Virus record (IMG/VR): IMGVR_UViG_3300020074_000041
Span: 1-41,746 of that record
Reading direction: 5' to 3' (one strand)
Length of the DNA stretch: 41,746 nucleotides
Source: a virus
Below are positions 7,453 through 15,243 of this stretch, one piece after another. The translations under genes and the position numbers were made by a program. The notes under the pieces are model-generated. The model did no database searches and was not told the origin of the DNA. It saw only the letters and a list, made by a program, of their open reading frames with translations. Within the stretch, counting starts at the first letter, position 1. Each line of letters begins with the position of its first letter.

Positions 7453-8060
7453 AATTTCGTAGTGATATTGATATTGATTTTGGAAATCGTGATCTAATCT
7501 TAGAAAAGATCAATCATATTCCTGCGGCAATGTACAACGCAAAAGTATCAAAACAAAAAAATCATCAATCAATCATACGTAAACATGCTACTGGTGTTTA
7601 TGTTACAGAAATACCCTATGATCCTGTATCTGGTATGGCATCCATAGATTATGAAATAGCTGAAGCACGTGGCTACATGAAACTAGACATGCTTAATATA
7701 CATGTATATAAAATGGTACGTGATGAAAAACATTTAGTTGAACTAATGCGTGAACCTAACTGGGCTTTATTTAACGATATAAACTTTGTAAAACAACTAA
7801 TACACGTAGGTAATCATTACAATTCTATACAACGCATGCCTGAGCCAATAAATAGTATACCAAGATTAGCAATGTTTCTAGCAGTTATAAGACCAGGTAA
7901 AAAACATTTGATTGGGTTATCTTGGAAAGAAGTAAGTAAAACAATATGGGATTTAAAGCAGGATACATATAGTTTTAAAAAGTCACACGCTGTTGCTTAT
8001 GCAAATCTTGTCGTAGTGCATATGAATTTATTAAGCGAAAATGCAACTCAAATTACTTGA
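7449..8060 (+). CDS. Miniature DnaE-like (C-family DNA polymerase III alpha) protein
   Basis: 203 residues from ATG 7449, which forms an ATGA overlap with the previous stop; in-frame ATGs at 7428 and 7443 also exist. In order it carries: SDIDIDFGNRDLILE (5-19), like the PDxDxDF..R motif of DnaE with two catalytic Asp (6, 8); KHATGVYVTEIP (45-56), like KHAGGVVI; GYMKLDMLNI (76-85), like LVKFDFLGL with the third catalytic Asp80; AVIRPGKK (145-152), like ALFRPGPL; and SFKKSHAVAYA (176-186), like GFNKSHSAAYA. The PHP, beta-binding and OB regions and most of the fingers are absent; full DnaE is over 1100 residues. It may be a minimal polymerase palm, a binding decoy for the host enzyme, or a relic under new use. 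T4-type phages normally use B-family gp43. Confidence 0.7.
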   Translation: MKFRSDIDIDFGNRDLILEKINHIPAAMYNAKVSKQKNHQSIIRKHATGVYVTEIPYDPVSGMASIDYEIAEARGYMKLDMLNIHVYKMVRDEKHLVELMREPNWALFNDINFVKQLIHVGNHYNSIQRMPEPINSIPRLAMFLAVIRPGKKHLIGLSWKEVSKTIWDLKQDTYSFKKSHAVAYANLVVVHMNLLSENATQIT

Positions 8061-8526
8061 AGAAGGTCATAAACAATTACAAGAAATTAGTTTATTATAT
8101 GATTTTGATATCGACGGCGACCCTTCAGAATTGATCAAAGCCATGACTAAGATTATGTTTGAGAACAATGGTATAGGTCTTGCCGCCCCACAAGTAGGAA
8201 TACAGAAACGATTGTTTATCATGGGTAATGAACAGCAACTCTATGCTATAATTAATCCTTCAATTTTGATAAAAGAGGGTGATGTCATTAAAGATATAGA
8301 AGGCTGTTTGAGTTTTCCTAAACTATGGTTGCGCGTTAATCGTAGTAGTAGGATACAAGTTTCATATCAAGACATATCAGGTCAAAAAATTACAACAGAA
8401 TTTACAGGTATTAAAGCCAGAGTTTTCCAACATGAGATAGATCATTTAGATGGTATATGTTTTGATACTAGGGTTGGACCTGTAGCACTAGCACTCGCTA
8501 AAGAAAAGCGTAGGCGAAAATTATGA
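8041..8526 (+). CDS. def: Peptide deformylase
   Basis: 161 residues with all three PDF motifs: GIGLAAPQVG (44-53), EGCLSFP (87-93, Cys89 metal ligand) and QHEIDHLDG (130-138, His131, Glu132, His135). It removes the N-formyl group from new proteins using Fe2+ or Zn2+. The N-terminus is shorter than in bacterial enzymes, as in other marine phage PDFs, and the C-terminus is short and basic. It overlaps the DnaE-like gene by 20 nt and converges with a minus-strand gene, overlapping by 6 nt. Phage PDFs are thought to sustain turnover of short-lived host proteins during infection. Confidence 0.92.
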   Translation: MQLKLLEEGHKQLQEISLLYDFDIDGDPSELIKAMTKIMFENNGIGLAAPQVGIQKRLFIMGNEQQLYAIINPSILIKEGDVIKDIEGCLSFPKLWLRVNRSSRIQVSYQDISGQKITTEFTGIKARVFQHEIDHLDGICFDTRVGPVALALAKEKRRRKL

Positions 8527-8901
8527 AATTTTACGAACTAAGGTAATACTTTTTCTACGTATTCGCTTTTTGTTAAATTCACTTAAACTTATTATAGGCC
8601 CATGTATTAGTGTTAGATTTTTGTTACTAAAAGTCTTGATGTAGGGTCTAAAAATAGACCATTCCTCTTTTAAAAATATATTAATTGGTATCTGACGATT
8701 GCTTTCCCACCACCAGACTTCTCCTAATTCTAAGAACTTTTGCTTGTTACGCAAATCTGTTATAGCGCCATAATCATATATAGTGGTATAGGAATCATCA
8801 CGGTTTTGCATTATCCCTACATAATCTTGATTTGCTACTGAGCAAACGCTGATAAAAGGATGATTTTCACTTAATTTTTTAAAAAAATCTTTAGGTATCA
8901 T
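8521..8901 (-). CDS. Orphan minus-strand protein of unknown function
   Basis: 126 residues; the only minus-strand gene in the first 23 kb. The middle (LELGEVWWWESNRQIPINIFL) and the basic tail (NKKRIRRKSITLVRK) are distinctive; I believe similar proteins occur in marine T4-type phages but know no function. On the minus strand an AGTAAATA box (complement of 8918-8925) lies 16 nt before the ATG and could be a late promoter; no Shine-Dalgarno is evident. It ends 6 nt inside the deformylase gene with no terminator between them. Confidence 0.65.
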   Translation of the reverse strand: MIPKDFFKKLSENHPFISVCSVANQDYVGIMQNRDDSYTTIYDYGAITDLRNKQKFLELGEVWWWESNRQIPINIFLKEEWSIFRPYIKTFSNKNLTLIHGPIISLSEFNKKRIRRKSITLVRKIS

Positions 8902-8916
8902 GTGTAATAAGTCAGT

Positions 8917-8987
8917 ATTATTTACTCTACTTCACCCATATATAAATTTTACTTTTTATATGAATAAATATTAGTAGGAGCAATAAT
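8917..8987 (+). promoter_or_regulatory. Late promoter with upstream anti-RBS arm (gene 8989)
   Basis: AATAAATA (8963-8970) fits the T4-type late box. The Shine-Dalgarno is TAGGAG (8975-8980). An upstream segment, ATTATTTACTCTACT (8917-8931), can pair with AGTAGGAGCAATAAT (8973-8987) through about 13 pairs with small bulges. A transcript beginning at the late promoter would lack the upstream arm. AT-rich, so weaker support than the cases at 12181 and 37548. Confidence 0.5.
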
Positions 8988-8988
8988 T

Positions 8989-9792
8989 GTGACGGTCACA
9001 AATGTAGGATATAGTACATCAGTTTTACTTTTTACTCAACGTCAGATTGTTGTTCTCTTATCAGGCAACAGTCCGAGGGCCTATATGCCAAACTATGCTA
9101 AAACACTTAATCTACATAAAGGGGTAGATAATAAAATACAGTTTCAGTTCTTAAATCAGGAGCAGAAACCAGTTGATATTACAGGCAAGACAATAACTTG
9201 TCGTATTATTAACTATAATGGTACAATTGTACTAATACAAAAATCGCTAACACTTGAACTACCAGTTACTGGTATAGCATATCTACATTTAGATGCAGCC
9301 GATCTAGAAGATATTCCTGCTCAAAAAGCATATTATAGTTTAGAGATTCCAGTAGGTGATTTCGACTATCCTGTGTTTGTAGATCCAGCAGCCGGTGCGC
9401 GCGGAGATATGAATATATTAAACAGTGTGTTACCAAGTTTTGTGCCAAGTCAAATTGTAACTATTCCAACGGGTCAGCCCTTCCCTAATCTAGATGCTAA
9501 TGTTAATAGTGAAAATCCATTGGCTAATGCTAATACATATTATAGTTCAGTTATCAATACACAAAATAATCCTGTACTCACTATTCAAACTAAACTTACT
9601 GAATATAATGGATATGTTGCTGTAGAAGGCACATTTACTCAAACATTAACTGATTGGTATCCAATTATTACAAGTGATGAATATGAAAACGTGAGCGCAA
9701 CAAAAGGATATACAATAGAAGGTTACCATCCATTTGTACGTATGGTGTTTACTAGTAATGCTGGGGTAGTCACTAATATTTTGGCAAGATAA
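8989..9792 (+). CDS. Virion structural protein, BppU-like N-terminal domain
   Basis: 267 residues from a GTG with a good TAGGAG 8 nt upstream and a late box before it. Residues about 40-120 (LHKGVDNKIQFQFLNQEQKPVDITGKTITCRI...YYSLEIP) show the pattern of the BppU-type baseplate N-terminal domain: a linear 'knob' with D(I/L)TGKTIT and a closing Y.LEI. The C-terminal half is a beta-rich, Asn-rich domain without known motifs. Likely a baseplate or tail-fibre-attachment protein. Late expression agrees with a structural role. Confidence 0.65.
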   Translation: MTVTNVGYSTSVLLFTQRQIVVLLSGNSPRAYMPNYAKTLNLHKGVDNKIQFQFLNQEQKPVDITGKTITCRIINYNGTIVLIQKSLTLELPVTGIAYLHLDAADLEDIPAQKAYYSLEIPVGDFDYPVFVDPAAGARGDMNILNSVLPSFVPSQIVTIPTGQPFPNLDANVNSENPLANANTYYSSVINTQNNPVLTIQTKLTEYNGYVAVEGTFTQTLTDWYPIITSDEYENVSATKGYTIEGYHPFVRMVFTSNAGVVTNILAR

Positions 9793-9806
9793 GTTACCAA
9801 TAGTAT

Positions 9807-9834
9807 TTGTTTCTACGCAACACTGTGTTATAAT
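9807..9834 (+). promoter_or_regulatory. Sigma70-like promoter, leaderless type
   Basis: TTGTTT (9807-9812), 16-nt spacer, TATAAT (9829-9834). The GTG start of the primase is 6 nt further on, so transcription should begin at about the start codon itself. Confidence 0.6.
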
Positions 9835-9840
9835 TACAAA

Positions 9841-10812
9841 GTGTTCGATATTCTTCAAATAATTCCAGGCAAGAAAAAAACAACGCAAAGTGGTTGGCAT
9901 AGTTTTAACGCTGTATGCTGCCAGTATCGTGGACATAAATCTGATCGTAGAGGTCGAGGGGGTATAAAGTTTGATGGCGATAACTGGAGTTATCATTGTT
10001 TCAATTGTGGCTTCAAATCTGGATTTACCTTAGGAAAAAGTTTAAGCAGAAGTACAAGACTATTGTTTTCGTATTGTGGTATTGATAAAGATCAAATTGA
10101 TAGATGGAGTTTTGAAAGTTTACAGCACAAAGATTTAATTGATTTTGTTAAGGCTAAACGAGAAGCACGAATAATTAAATTTAAAGAAATTAAATTACCT
10201 GACGCTGAATTGATTAGTAAAGATAACCAAAAACATAATAGATTTGTAGAATATTTACTAAATCGTAAAATACAATTAGAAGATTATCCTTTTTTATGTA
10301 CTCCTGATGCAGAAGGACGTAATGCAAATCGTATTATTATTCCATATACATTTGAAAATAAAATAGTAGGTTATACTAGCAGATATTTAGATGATCATAA
10401 ACCTAAATTTATAAACGAACAACAAAAAGGATTTGTATTTGGATATGACTTACAAAAGCCCGAATCTAGTGTATGTATTGTTTCAGAGGGTATATTTGAT
10501 GCTCTTAGTATAAATGGTTGTGCCTTGACTACAAATTCTATTAATGATGGGCAAGCTGCTATTCTTTCAAGATTAAACAAAAAAATAATTATTGTTCCAG
10601 ACCAAGATAAGTCAGGATTAGAAATTATAAATCGTGCGCTAGATTTAGGATTTTATGTTAGTATTCCTGAATGGAATCCAGGAATAAAGGACATTAACGA
10701 TAGTGTAGTAAAATATGGACGCTTATCAACTATACTAAGTATTTTACAATCAACTACTAATAGCAAAATTAAAATTGAAGTAAAGAGGAAGCAACTTGAT
10801 AAACGATTATAA
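9841..10812 (+). CDS. 61: DNA primase, gp61-like
   Basis: 323 residues (T4 gp61: 342). It makes RNA primers with the gp41 helicase for lagging-strand synthesis. The N-terminal zinc module uses Cys26/27, His32 and H-C-F-N-C (52-56). The TOPRIM core shows Glu216 in VSEGIFDALSI, the DxD pair Asp254/Asp256 in VPDQDKSG, and KDINDSV (283-289), like the family's KD.ND. Start: GTG at 9841, directly behind a -10 box; it gives the expected N-terminus before the zinc module. The 3' end overlaps gp41 by 17 nt, keeping the T4 61-41 functional pair together. Confidence 0.88.
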   Translation: MFDILQIIPGKKKTTQSGWHSFNAVCCQYRGHKSDRRGRGGIKFDGDNWSYHCFNCGFKSGFTLGKSLSRSTRLLFSYCGIDKDQIDRWSFESLQHKDLIDFVKAKREARIIKFKEIKLPDAELISKDNQKHNRFVEYLLNRKIQLEDYPFLCTPDAEGRNANRIIIPYTFENKIVGYTSRYLDDHKPKFINEQQKGFVFGYDLQKPESSVCIVSEGIFDALSINGCALTTNSINDGQAAILSRLNKKIIIVPDQDKSGLEIINRALDLGFYVSIPEWNPGIKDINDSVVKYGRLSTILSILQSTTNSKIKIEVKRKQLDKRL

Positions 10813-12184
10813 TATAGAAGTTCAAACATTATTTTTACGTATGATGGTAACGAATGCGGAGTTGTATACCCGTGTTATGAACATTATGAATGGTGCTAAC
10901 TTTGATCGTAGATTACGTCCTGTTGCGGAGTTCATAATAGAACATACTAAAAAATATAATGTTATGCCAGATCCAATTCAGATCAAGGCTACTACAGAAA
11001 TCAGTATAGAAACTATTCCAGAATTAGATGAAGGGCATTATGATTGGTTTCTAGAAGAATTTGAATCGTTTACTAAACGACAAGAACTTGAGAGGGCTAT
11101 TCTTAAGAGCGCAGATTATCTTGAGAAGGGCGAATATGGGCCTGTAGAAAAACTGATCAAAGATGCTGTTCAGATTTCTCTACAGAAGGACATGGGTACA
11201 GATTACTTTGCTGACCCACGTGCAAGACTCATGGCATTAAAAAGTAATAATGGACAAAATAGCACAGGCTGGCCTACACTGGATAATAAATTATATGGTG
11301 GTTTCAATCGTGGTGAACTACAAATCTTTGCAGGTGGTAGTGGCTCTGGTAAAAGTTTGATCATGCAAAATCTTGCTGTAAATTGGGTACAGAAAGGTAT
11401 GAATGGGGTATACATTACTCTAGAGTTGAGTGAAGGTTTATGTAGTATGAGATTAGATAGTATGATGACAGATACAAGTACTAGAGAAATCTTTAAGGAT
11501 CTAGATAATGTTGAAATGAAAGTAAAGATGGTATCTAAAAAGTCTGGACAACTGCGTATCAAATATATGCCAGCACAAAGCAATGTCAACGATATAAGAG
11601 CATATGTAAAAGAATTACAGATACAAACAGATATGCGTGTAGACTTCTTGTGTGTAGACTATCTAGATTTAGTCATGCCTGTAAGTGCTAAAGTCAGTCC
11701 CAATGATTTGTTTGTTAAAGACAAGTATGTTAGCGAAGAACTACGCAATCTTGCTAAGGAACTTAATGTAGTGTTTGTAACGGCTAGTCAGTTAAATCGT
11801 AGTGCAGTTGAAGAAATCGAATTTGATCATAGTCATATAGCAGGTGGTATCAGTAAGATCAATACTGCGGATAATGTGTTTGGTATATTTACAAGTCGCA
11901 GTATGCGTGAGCGTGGACTTTATCAGATACAGTTGATGAAAACACGTAGTAGTTCGGGTGTAGGTCAGAAGATTGAACTTGCGTTTGATGTTGAAACACT
12001 ACGTATTACTGATAACAATCATCTAAATGACCCAAAACCGCAGACTACAGGTAGTGAATTATTAGCACAAATTAAGAACACCTCACAGATTACTGCTAAT
12101 ACAATATCAGAAGAATCAAGCAAAGTATCAGCAAATATAGGGGCTTCTAAACTAAAGTCATTATTAAGAGATTTAGGACAATAG
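10796..12184 (+). CDS. 41: Replicative DNA helicase, gp41-like (DnaB family)
   Basis: 462 residues (T4 gp41: 475). A hexameric 5'-3' helicase on the lagging strand, partner of gp61. Motifs: N-terminal helical domain (1-130), Walker A GGSGSGKS (180-187), Glu210 in ITLELS, Walker B CVDYLDL (286-292), SQLNRSA (331-337) and the ISKINTADN region (352-360). The start is TTG at 10796, supported by a strong AGAGGA (10784-10789) 6 nt upstream and by MINDYN matching the expected N-terminus. The C-terminal 45 residues are Ser/Thr-rich and end in a basic KLKSLLRDLG tail. Confidence 0.92.
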   Translation: MINDYNIEVQTLFLRMMVTNAELYTRVMNIMNGANFDRRLRPVAEFIIEHTKKYNVMPDPIQIKATTEISIETIPELDEGHYDWFLEEFESFTKRQELERAILKSADYLEKGEYGPVEKLIKDAVQISLQKDMGTDYFADPRARLMALKSNNGQNSTGWPTLDNKLYGGFNRGELQIFAGGSGSGKSLIMQNLAVNWVQKGMNGVYITLELSEGLCSMRLDSMMTDTSTREIFKDLDNVEMKVKMVSKKSGQLRIKYMPAQSNVNDIRAYVKELQIQTDMRVDFLCVDYLDLVMPVSAKVSPNDLFVKDKYVSEELRNLAKELNVVFVTASQLNRSAVEEIEFDHSHIAGGISKINTADNVFGIFTSRSMRERGLYQIQLMKTRSSSGVGQKIELAFDVETLRITDNNHLNDPKPQTTGSELLAQIKNTSQITANTISEESSKVSANIGASKLKSLLRDLGQ

Positions 12185-12220
12185 ACACCTTTACAAGATA
12201 AATATTAGAAAGGTATCTAT
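12181..12220 (+). promoter_or_regulatory. Late promoter within RBS-masking hairpin (gene 12221)
   Basis: ATAGACACCTTT (12181-12192) and AAAGGTATCTAT (12209-12220) are complementary at 11 of 12 positions. The 16-nt loop contains GATAAATA (12197-12204). The right arm includes the AAAGG Shine-Dalgarno and abuts the ATG. Read-through RNA from gp41 would fold and hide the start; RNA begun at the late box (about 12210) lacks the left arm. The left arm also includes the stop codon of gp41 (TAG, 12182-12184). Confidence 0.7.
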
Positions 12221-12472
12221 ATGCAAAAAAGAACTAAAAGCCTCTTAGAGGAATTAGACTCCATATCTTTAAACCGTGATATTCCACATATTGTCGAAAG
12301 TCGCGGCACTAATATTATTACTAGTGCTATTAATTTAATTAAATTAATGGAGCGCCACTATAATACCGAAACAGCAGAATTATTTGAAAAGAAGTTACTA
12401 AGTTCTATTAAAAATAGAGAGCCTAGTCGATTCGCAAAATCTGTTAAAAAAAACAAACAAATAGATAAATAA
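12221..12472 (+). CDS. Small conserved late protein
   Basis: 83 residues, helical and charged, with a Lys-rich tail (KSVKKNKQIDK). The pattern SRGTNIITSAINLIKLM.......A.LFEKKLLSSI.....SRF.K recalls small conserved proteins of marine T4-type phages; function unknown to me. It is under a late promoter inside a hairpin that would block translation of read-through RNA, which implies a need for strictly late synthesis and so a virion or assembly role. Confidence 0.65.
   Translation: MQKRTKSLLEELDSISLNRDIPHIVESRGTNIITSAINLIKLMERHYNTETAELFEKKLLSSIKNREPSRFAKSVKKNKQIDK
12464..12471 (+). promoter_or_regulatory. Late promoter GATAAATA, leaderless type
   Basis: GATAAATA overlaps the end of the previous gene; ATG 12477 follows after 5 nt (ATAAT), so late RNA would start at or near the start codon. 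Confidence 0.55.
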
Positions 12473-12476
12473 TAAT

Positions 12477-12725
12477 ATGAGAATGCATGAAATTATTAAT
12501 GAAAGTAAAGAGTTGGATGAAGTAAGTCCAACCTCACTAAAAACAGCAGCTGGTTTAAAGAAAACAGCAGCAAAAACTTCAACTCAACCTTCTGCGTCTA
12601 CAAGTCCAGCAGTTACCTCTCAAACACCACGTATACAGAAAGTTGACAAACTTATTAATATTGTTAAAAATCTACCACAGCAACAAAAAGCACAAATAAG
12701 ACAGGCTTTAGGTACACAAGAATAA
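12477..12725 (+). CDS. Small late protein with possible capsid-targeting N-terminus
   Basis: 82 residues: MRMHEIINES, a low-complexity Ala/Ser/Thr/Pro middle (about 27-52) and a basic helical end (KVDKLINIVKNLPQQQKAQIRQAL). The start resembles the T4 internal-protein targeting peptide, which ends in I-x-E, the gp21 protease cleavage site; IIN-E|S fits. A head-packaged or core protein is therefore possible. Expression is from a late box 5 nt upstream. An alternative ATG at 12483 would give MHEIINES. No family recognised. Confidence 0.6.
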   Translation: MRMHEIINESKELDEVSPTSLKTAAGLKKTAAKTSTQPSASTSPAVTSQTPRIQKVDKLINIVKNLPQQQKAQIRQALGTQE

Positions 12726-12741
12726 GTTAAAAAGTCTGTCC

Positions 12742-12812
12742 AAATCCATGTATTTTAGTAAATGGACTAAATAATAGTAGACCTCTTTGAAGGTCAAACA
12801 ACATGGAGATTT
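12742..12812 (+). promoter_or_regulatory. Late promoter, leader hairpin and anti-RBS arm (gene 12818)
   Basis: ACTAAATA (12766-12773) is a late-box variant. AAATCCATGT (12742-12751), upstream of it, is complementary to ACATGGAGATTT (12801-12812, with a 2-nt bulge), which contains the GGAG Shine-Dalgarno. A small hairpin GACCT-CTTTGA-AGGTC (12780-12795) begins where late transcription should start and could shield the late mRNA 5' end. Confidence 0.55.
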
Positions 12813-12817
12813 AAAAA

Positions 12818-13186
12818 ATGGCACAATTCACTAGAGTCTCTGGCGACTTAAAACCAGTATTTCACTTAGATGCAAACTCATACACAAATTCAGGTGTAAA
12901 CGCAGTCAGTTCAGCACTTACTGTACAGCCACAAGGCCCAAAGCTTGATTTTTTCACAATCACAGCAGACGGCGCATTGACTGGTACAGAAGTAAACACA
13001 ATCATGCAAACTGTTCAACAGATTTCAACAGTTATGATTTATGAATATACTGATGCAGCTAACGACACAATCGCACTAGCATTGTATCCAACTGGAGCAT
13101 ATACAGCAGCTACTCTAAAAACAGCAGTAGACGCAGTTGCCCCAGCAGCAGTAACAGTAGCAGCCTCAGCAACTTTCACTAACTAA
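12818..13186 (+). CDS. Small virion structural protein
   Basis: 122 residues, Ala/Thr-rich and beta-prone, with no charged clusters: the look of a capsid or tail decoration protein. GGAG (12805-12808) precedes the ATG by 9 nt. It is a single-gene late unit: strong late leader in front and a strong terminator behind, which suggests high expression. I recall similar short proteins in marine phages but no defined role. Confidence 0.65.
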   Translation: MAQFTRVSGDLKPVFHLDANSYTNSGVNAVSSALTVQPQGPKLDFFTITADGALTGTEVNTIMQTVQQISTVMIYEYTDAANDTIALALYPTGAYTAATLKTAVDAVAPAAVTVAASATFTN

Positions 13187-13213
13187 TAATTAGTTAAAGT
13201 TATGCGACATAGA

Positions 13214-13243
13214 GCCCGGGAACTAAAATTCCCGGGCTTTTTT
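13214..13243 (+). terminator. Strong Rho-independent terminator
   Basis: 9-bp perfect GC-rich stem (GCCCGGGAA at 13214-13222, TTCCCGGGC at 13229-13237), loop CTAAAA, then TTTTTT. It ends the transcript of the small structural gene. Confidence 0.95.
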
Positions 13244-13260
13244 ATGTTTGTAAATAGAGG

Positions 13261-13680
13261 ATGAGCGATAAAATTGCTTGTTATACACTGTTTGATATTA
13301 CGCAGACTGGAATTCCTAATAGGGCTAAACCGCCTGAGGGTATAGATTATAAAGACTGGGTTCATAAACGTAACACACAAATAAACTTTGATACTATAAT
13401 ACAATCTATATCTTTGCGTAGTCAGCCTGAAAATATATCTGTGCCGAAATATATTGATATTTCAGTAAATTATTTTGATATGGATGTTACAAGTTGTTGG
13501 ATGTTTGATTTTGAGATACGTAGTATCGCAGTGTTTAGTGATGGCAACGATGAATTAGCATATCTTAAGGAGGATGTAAAAACTGTGCCTATGCTTATAT
13601 GTGGTACAGAAGATTTAAGATTAAAACCTTACTTAAGCATAGAAAAACCTATAAAAAATATACATTTTATTAAATATTAA
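13261..13680 (+). CDS. Conserved T4-type marine phage protein of unknown function
   Basis: 139 residues. The opening ACYTLFDITQTGIPNR and the motifs KRNTQINFDTIIQSISLRSQPE and VPMLICGTE recur, as I remember, in marine T4-type phages; function unknown. The ATG follows GAGG closely; TGTAAATA (13249-13256) could be a weak late box. The next gene starts 1 nt after its stop, so the two are co-transcribed. Confidence 0.75.
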   Translation: MSDKIACYTLFDITQTGIPNRAKPPEGIDYKDWVHKRNTQINFDTIIQSISLRSQPENISVPKYIDISVNYFDMDVTSCWMFDFEIRSIAVFSDGNDELAYLKEDVKTVPMLICGTEDLRLKPYLSIEKPIKNIHFIKY

Positions 13681-13681
13681 T

Positions 13682-14125
13682 ATGAATCATATTGATTTAT
13701 CAAAAAAGATTAAAGACTTACTAGTCCTTAAACAAGATGATGGCAGTTACCACCTTTTTGGACAATATCAAATAACGAAAGACTCCAAAGGACTATATAC
13801 TGTACAATGGATAAAAGATCCGACTATCATTATAAAGTTTGGACAACTTAAATATGCAGTGACTTGGTGTGTATTTCATAAAAATAATAAGCATAAAGAT
13901 TTAAATAAAATCGTAGAACTAGATGAAACATTGGATAGTTTAAGTGCTACTATTACTAATCATAAACGACTTGTTGATAGAAATATTGAGAATAGATATG
14001 TGCATTTAGCCAAACTATCTGAAGATAAAATTAGACGTAAAACTGCACAAAAAGCCATGAATCTTTACGTTGAATATAGTAAATATTGGCAGAACAAGAC
14101 ATTTAAAGAATACACAACTCATTAA
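13682..14125 (+). CDS. Conserved phage protein of unknown function
   Basis: 147 residues. The N-terminal half is beta-rich (DGSYHLFGQYQITKDSKGLYTVQWI) with a WCVFHKNNKH stretch; the C-terminal half is a long helix (about 80-140). No catalytic motif. It directly follows the 139-residue gene with no promoter between, so the two proteins may work together, probably in head or tail assembly given the late neighbourhood. Confidence 0.65.
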   Translation: MNHIDLSKKIKDLLVLKQDDGSYHLFGQYQITKDSKGLYTVQWIKDPTIIIKFGQLKYAVTWCVFHKNNKHKDLNKIVELDETLDSLSATITNHKRLVDRNIENRYVHLAKLSEDKIRRKTAQKAMNLYVEYSKYWQNKTFKEYTTH

Positions 14126-14142
14126 TAATTTTTTATTTGGAT

Positions 14143-14150
14143 GATAAATA
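14143..14150 (+). promoter_or_regulatory. Late promoter GATAAATA
   Basis: GATAAATA, followed by AGGA (14157-14160) and the ATG at 14170. No complementary masking arm was found here. Confidence 0.6.
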
Positions 14151-14169
14151 CACTATAGGATGTAATACC

Positions 14170-14838
14170 ATGAAACTAGAACATTTTGATAATACGGACG
14201 TTGCCGTATCAGCACTAAAAAATAACTTTAACTATGACTTAGATGTAAGCAAGTTTAATAAAATACAAACTAGAAAAATGCTAGTTCAATTTATGAATGT
14301 TATTGAAGAAACTAAAAAGAAGGCTTCATATGATTCACATAACAATTCATCCTATCTAAAGGCATTAATGATTGCTGAAGCCCTAACACAGCATTATAAA
14401 ACATTTTCTAATTCTTCAATAATTATAGAAAATCAAGCAGTAGAACAGGCAACTGTGACACTTGCGGCTCAAGAAATAGTTGATAAAGTTCAAAAAATGG
14501 TAGAACAATGTAACGATATGTTGGTTAAAGAATTACCAGCATTAGTTGACAGTATGCAAAGCGAAGTTGGAGTAAATGAAGCAAACACATACAACCAAGC
14601 AGCAAGCAGTGCTTTGACACAACTAAATCAAACATTAAGCCAAACACGCTCAACATTAAATGAAGCATTAAATGCTTTAACAGGACAACAAACAGATGGC
14701 GAATTTACGCCTGCAAGCGGCGGCGAAGAAATGGCAGTTACAGATGTAGTTGCTACTACTGAACCAGCAGCACCTGATAAAGCCCCAGTTGAAGAACCAG
14801 AAGAACCAGTTGGAGCAGTTGGCCGCGCAAAGAGATAA
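14170..14838 (+). CDS. Probable scaffold- or capsid-associated protein
   Basis: 222 residues. The ATG at 14170 has AGGA upstream and lies behind a late box; the frame is open further upstream to a TTG at 14137, which would place the late box inside the gene, so the internal ATG is preferred. Helical residues 75-165 include QEIVDKVQKMVEQCNDMLVKELPALVDSM, a pattern I associate with a conserved marine phage structural family. The C-terminal 45 residues are acidic and Pro/Ala/Glu-rich, as in scaffolds. The next gene follows after 3 nt. Confidence 0.6.
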   Translation: MKLEHFDNTDVAVSALKNNFNYDLDVSKFNKIQTRKMLVQFMNVIEETKKKASYDSHNNSSYLKALMIAEALTQHYKTFSNSSIIIENQAVEQATVTLAAQEIVDKVQKMVEQCNDMLVKELPALVDSMQSEVGVNEANTYNQAASSALTQLNQTLSQTRSTLNEALNALTGQQTDGEFTPASGGEEMAVTDVVATTEPAAPDKAPVEEPEEPVGAVGRAKR

Positions 14839-14841
14839 TAA

Positions 14842-15201
14842 ATGTATCTCTTTGAGTTTGAAAATCAAAATGATGAGGTTAATGCGATTTTAGTTGCAGC
14901 TGGCCGTCTTGAAGATTTGCGTAATCAACAACAACTAAAATCTAATTGGTCATTATATCAACTTACTAAATGGATTAATAATTATTTACAGCAAAGCGAT
15001 TCAAACTATACACTTACTGAAAAAGATGTTTTAAAAATGGTTTCTAGTGATAAAAACCCATTTAAGAAAAGTATATTAAATATTCAAAATGGTGAGGTAG
15101 TGTTTAGAGGAAATAAAGAGCAACCACCTCCTGAACCTCAGTCAAGCGAAAGTAGTAAAGACACAGTAAGTAAAATGGCTAAAAAAGCACTAAACAAATA
15201 A
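14842..15201 (+). CDS. Conserved small protein, paired with the previous gene
   Basis: 119 residues: MYLFEFENQ start, helical body (ILVAAGRLEDLRNQQQLKSNWSLYQLTKWIN), a KNPFKKSILNIQNGEVVFRG motif, and a Pro/Ser-rich linker before a basic tail (VSKMAKKALNK). Proteins of this layout accompany the preceding gene type in marine T4-type phages, as far as I recall. Probably structural or assembly-related; not proven. Confidence 0.6.
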   Translation: MYLFEFENQNDEVNAILVAAGRLEDLRNQQQLKSNWSLYQLTKWINNYLQQSDSNYTLTEKDVLKMVSSDKNPFKKSILNIQNGEVVFRGNKEQPPPEPQSSESSKDTVSKMAKKALNK

Positions 15202-15209
15202 TCTATTAC

Positions 15210-15237
15210 TTGACTTTAGGTTGCTTTATATTATAAT
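15210..15237 (+). promoter_or_regulatory. Sigma70-like promoter, leaderless type
   Basis: TTGACT (15210-15215), 16-nt spacer, TATAAT (15232-15237). The iscA-like ATG begins 6 nt later, so its mRNA should be leaderless. This is an early/middle signal placed inside a late gene region. Confidence 0.7.
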
Positions 15238-15243
15238 ATAGAT

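Noticed and set aside
9646-9996. 116-residue minus-strand frame over the end of the 267-residue virion gene and start of primase
   Set aside because: It crosses two well-supported plus-strand genes and the primase promoter and has no family pattern.
14143-14170. Masking arm for the 14170 gene comparable to the other late genes
   Set aside because: No upstream segment complementary to ATAGGATG was found; only a short GGATG direct repeat is present.
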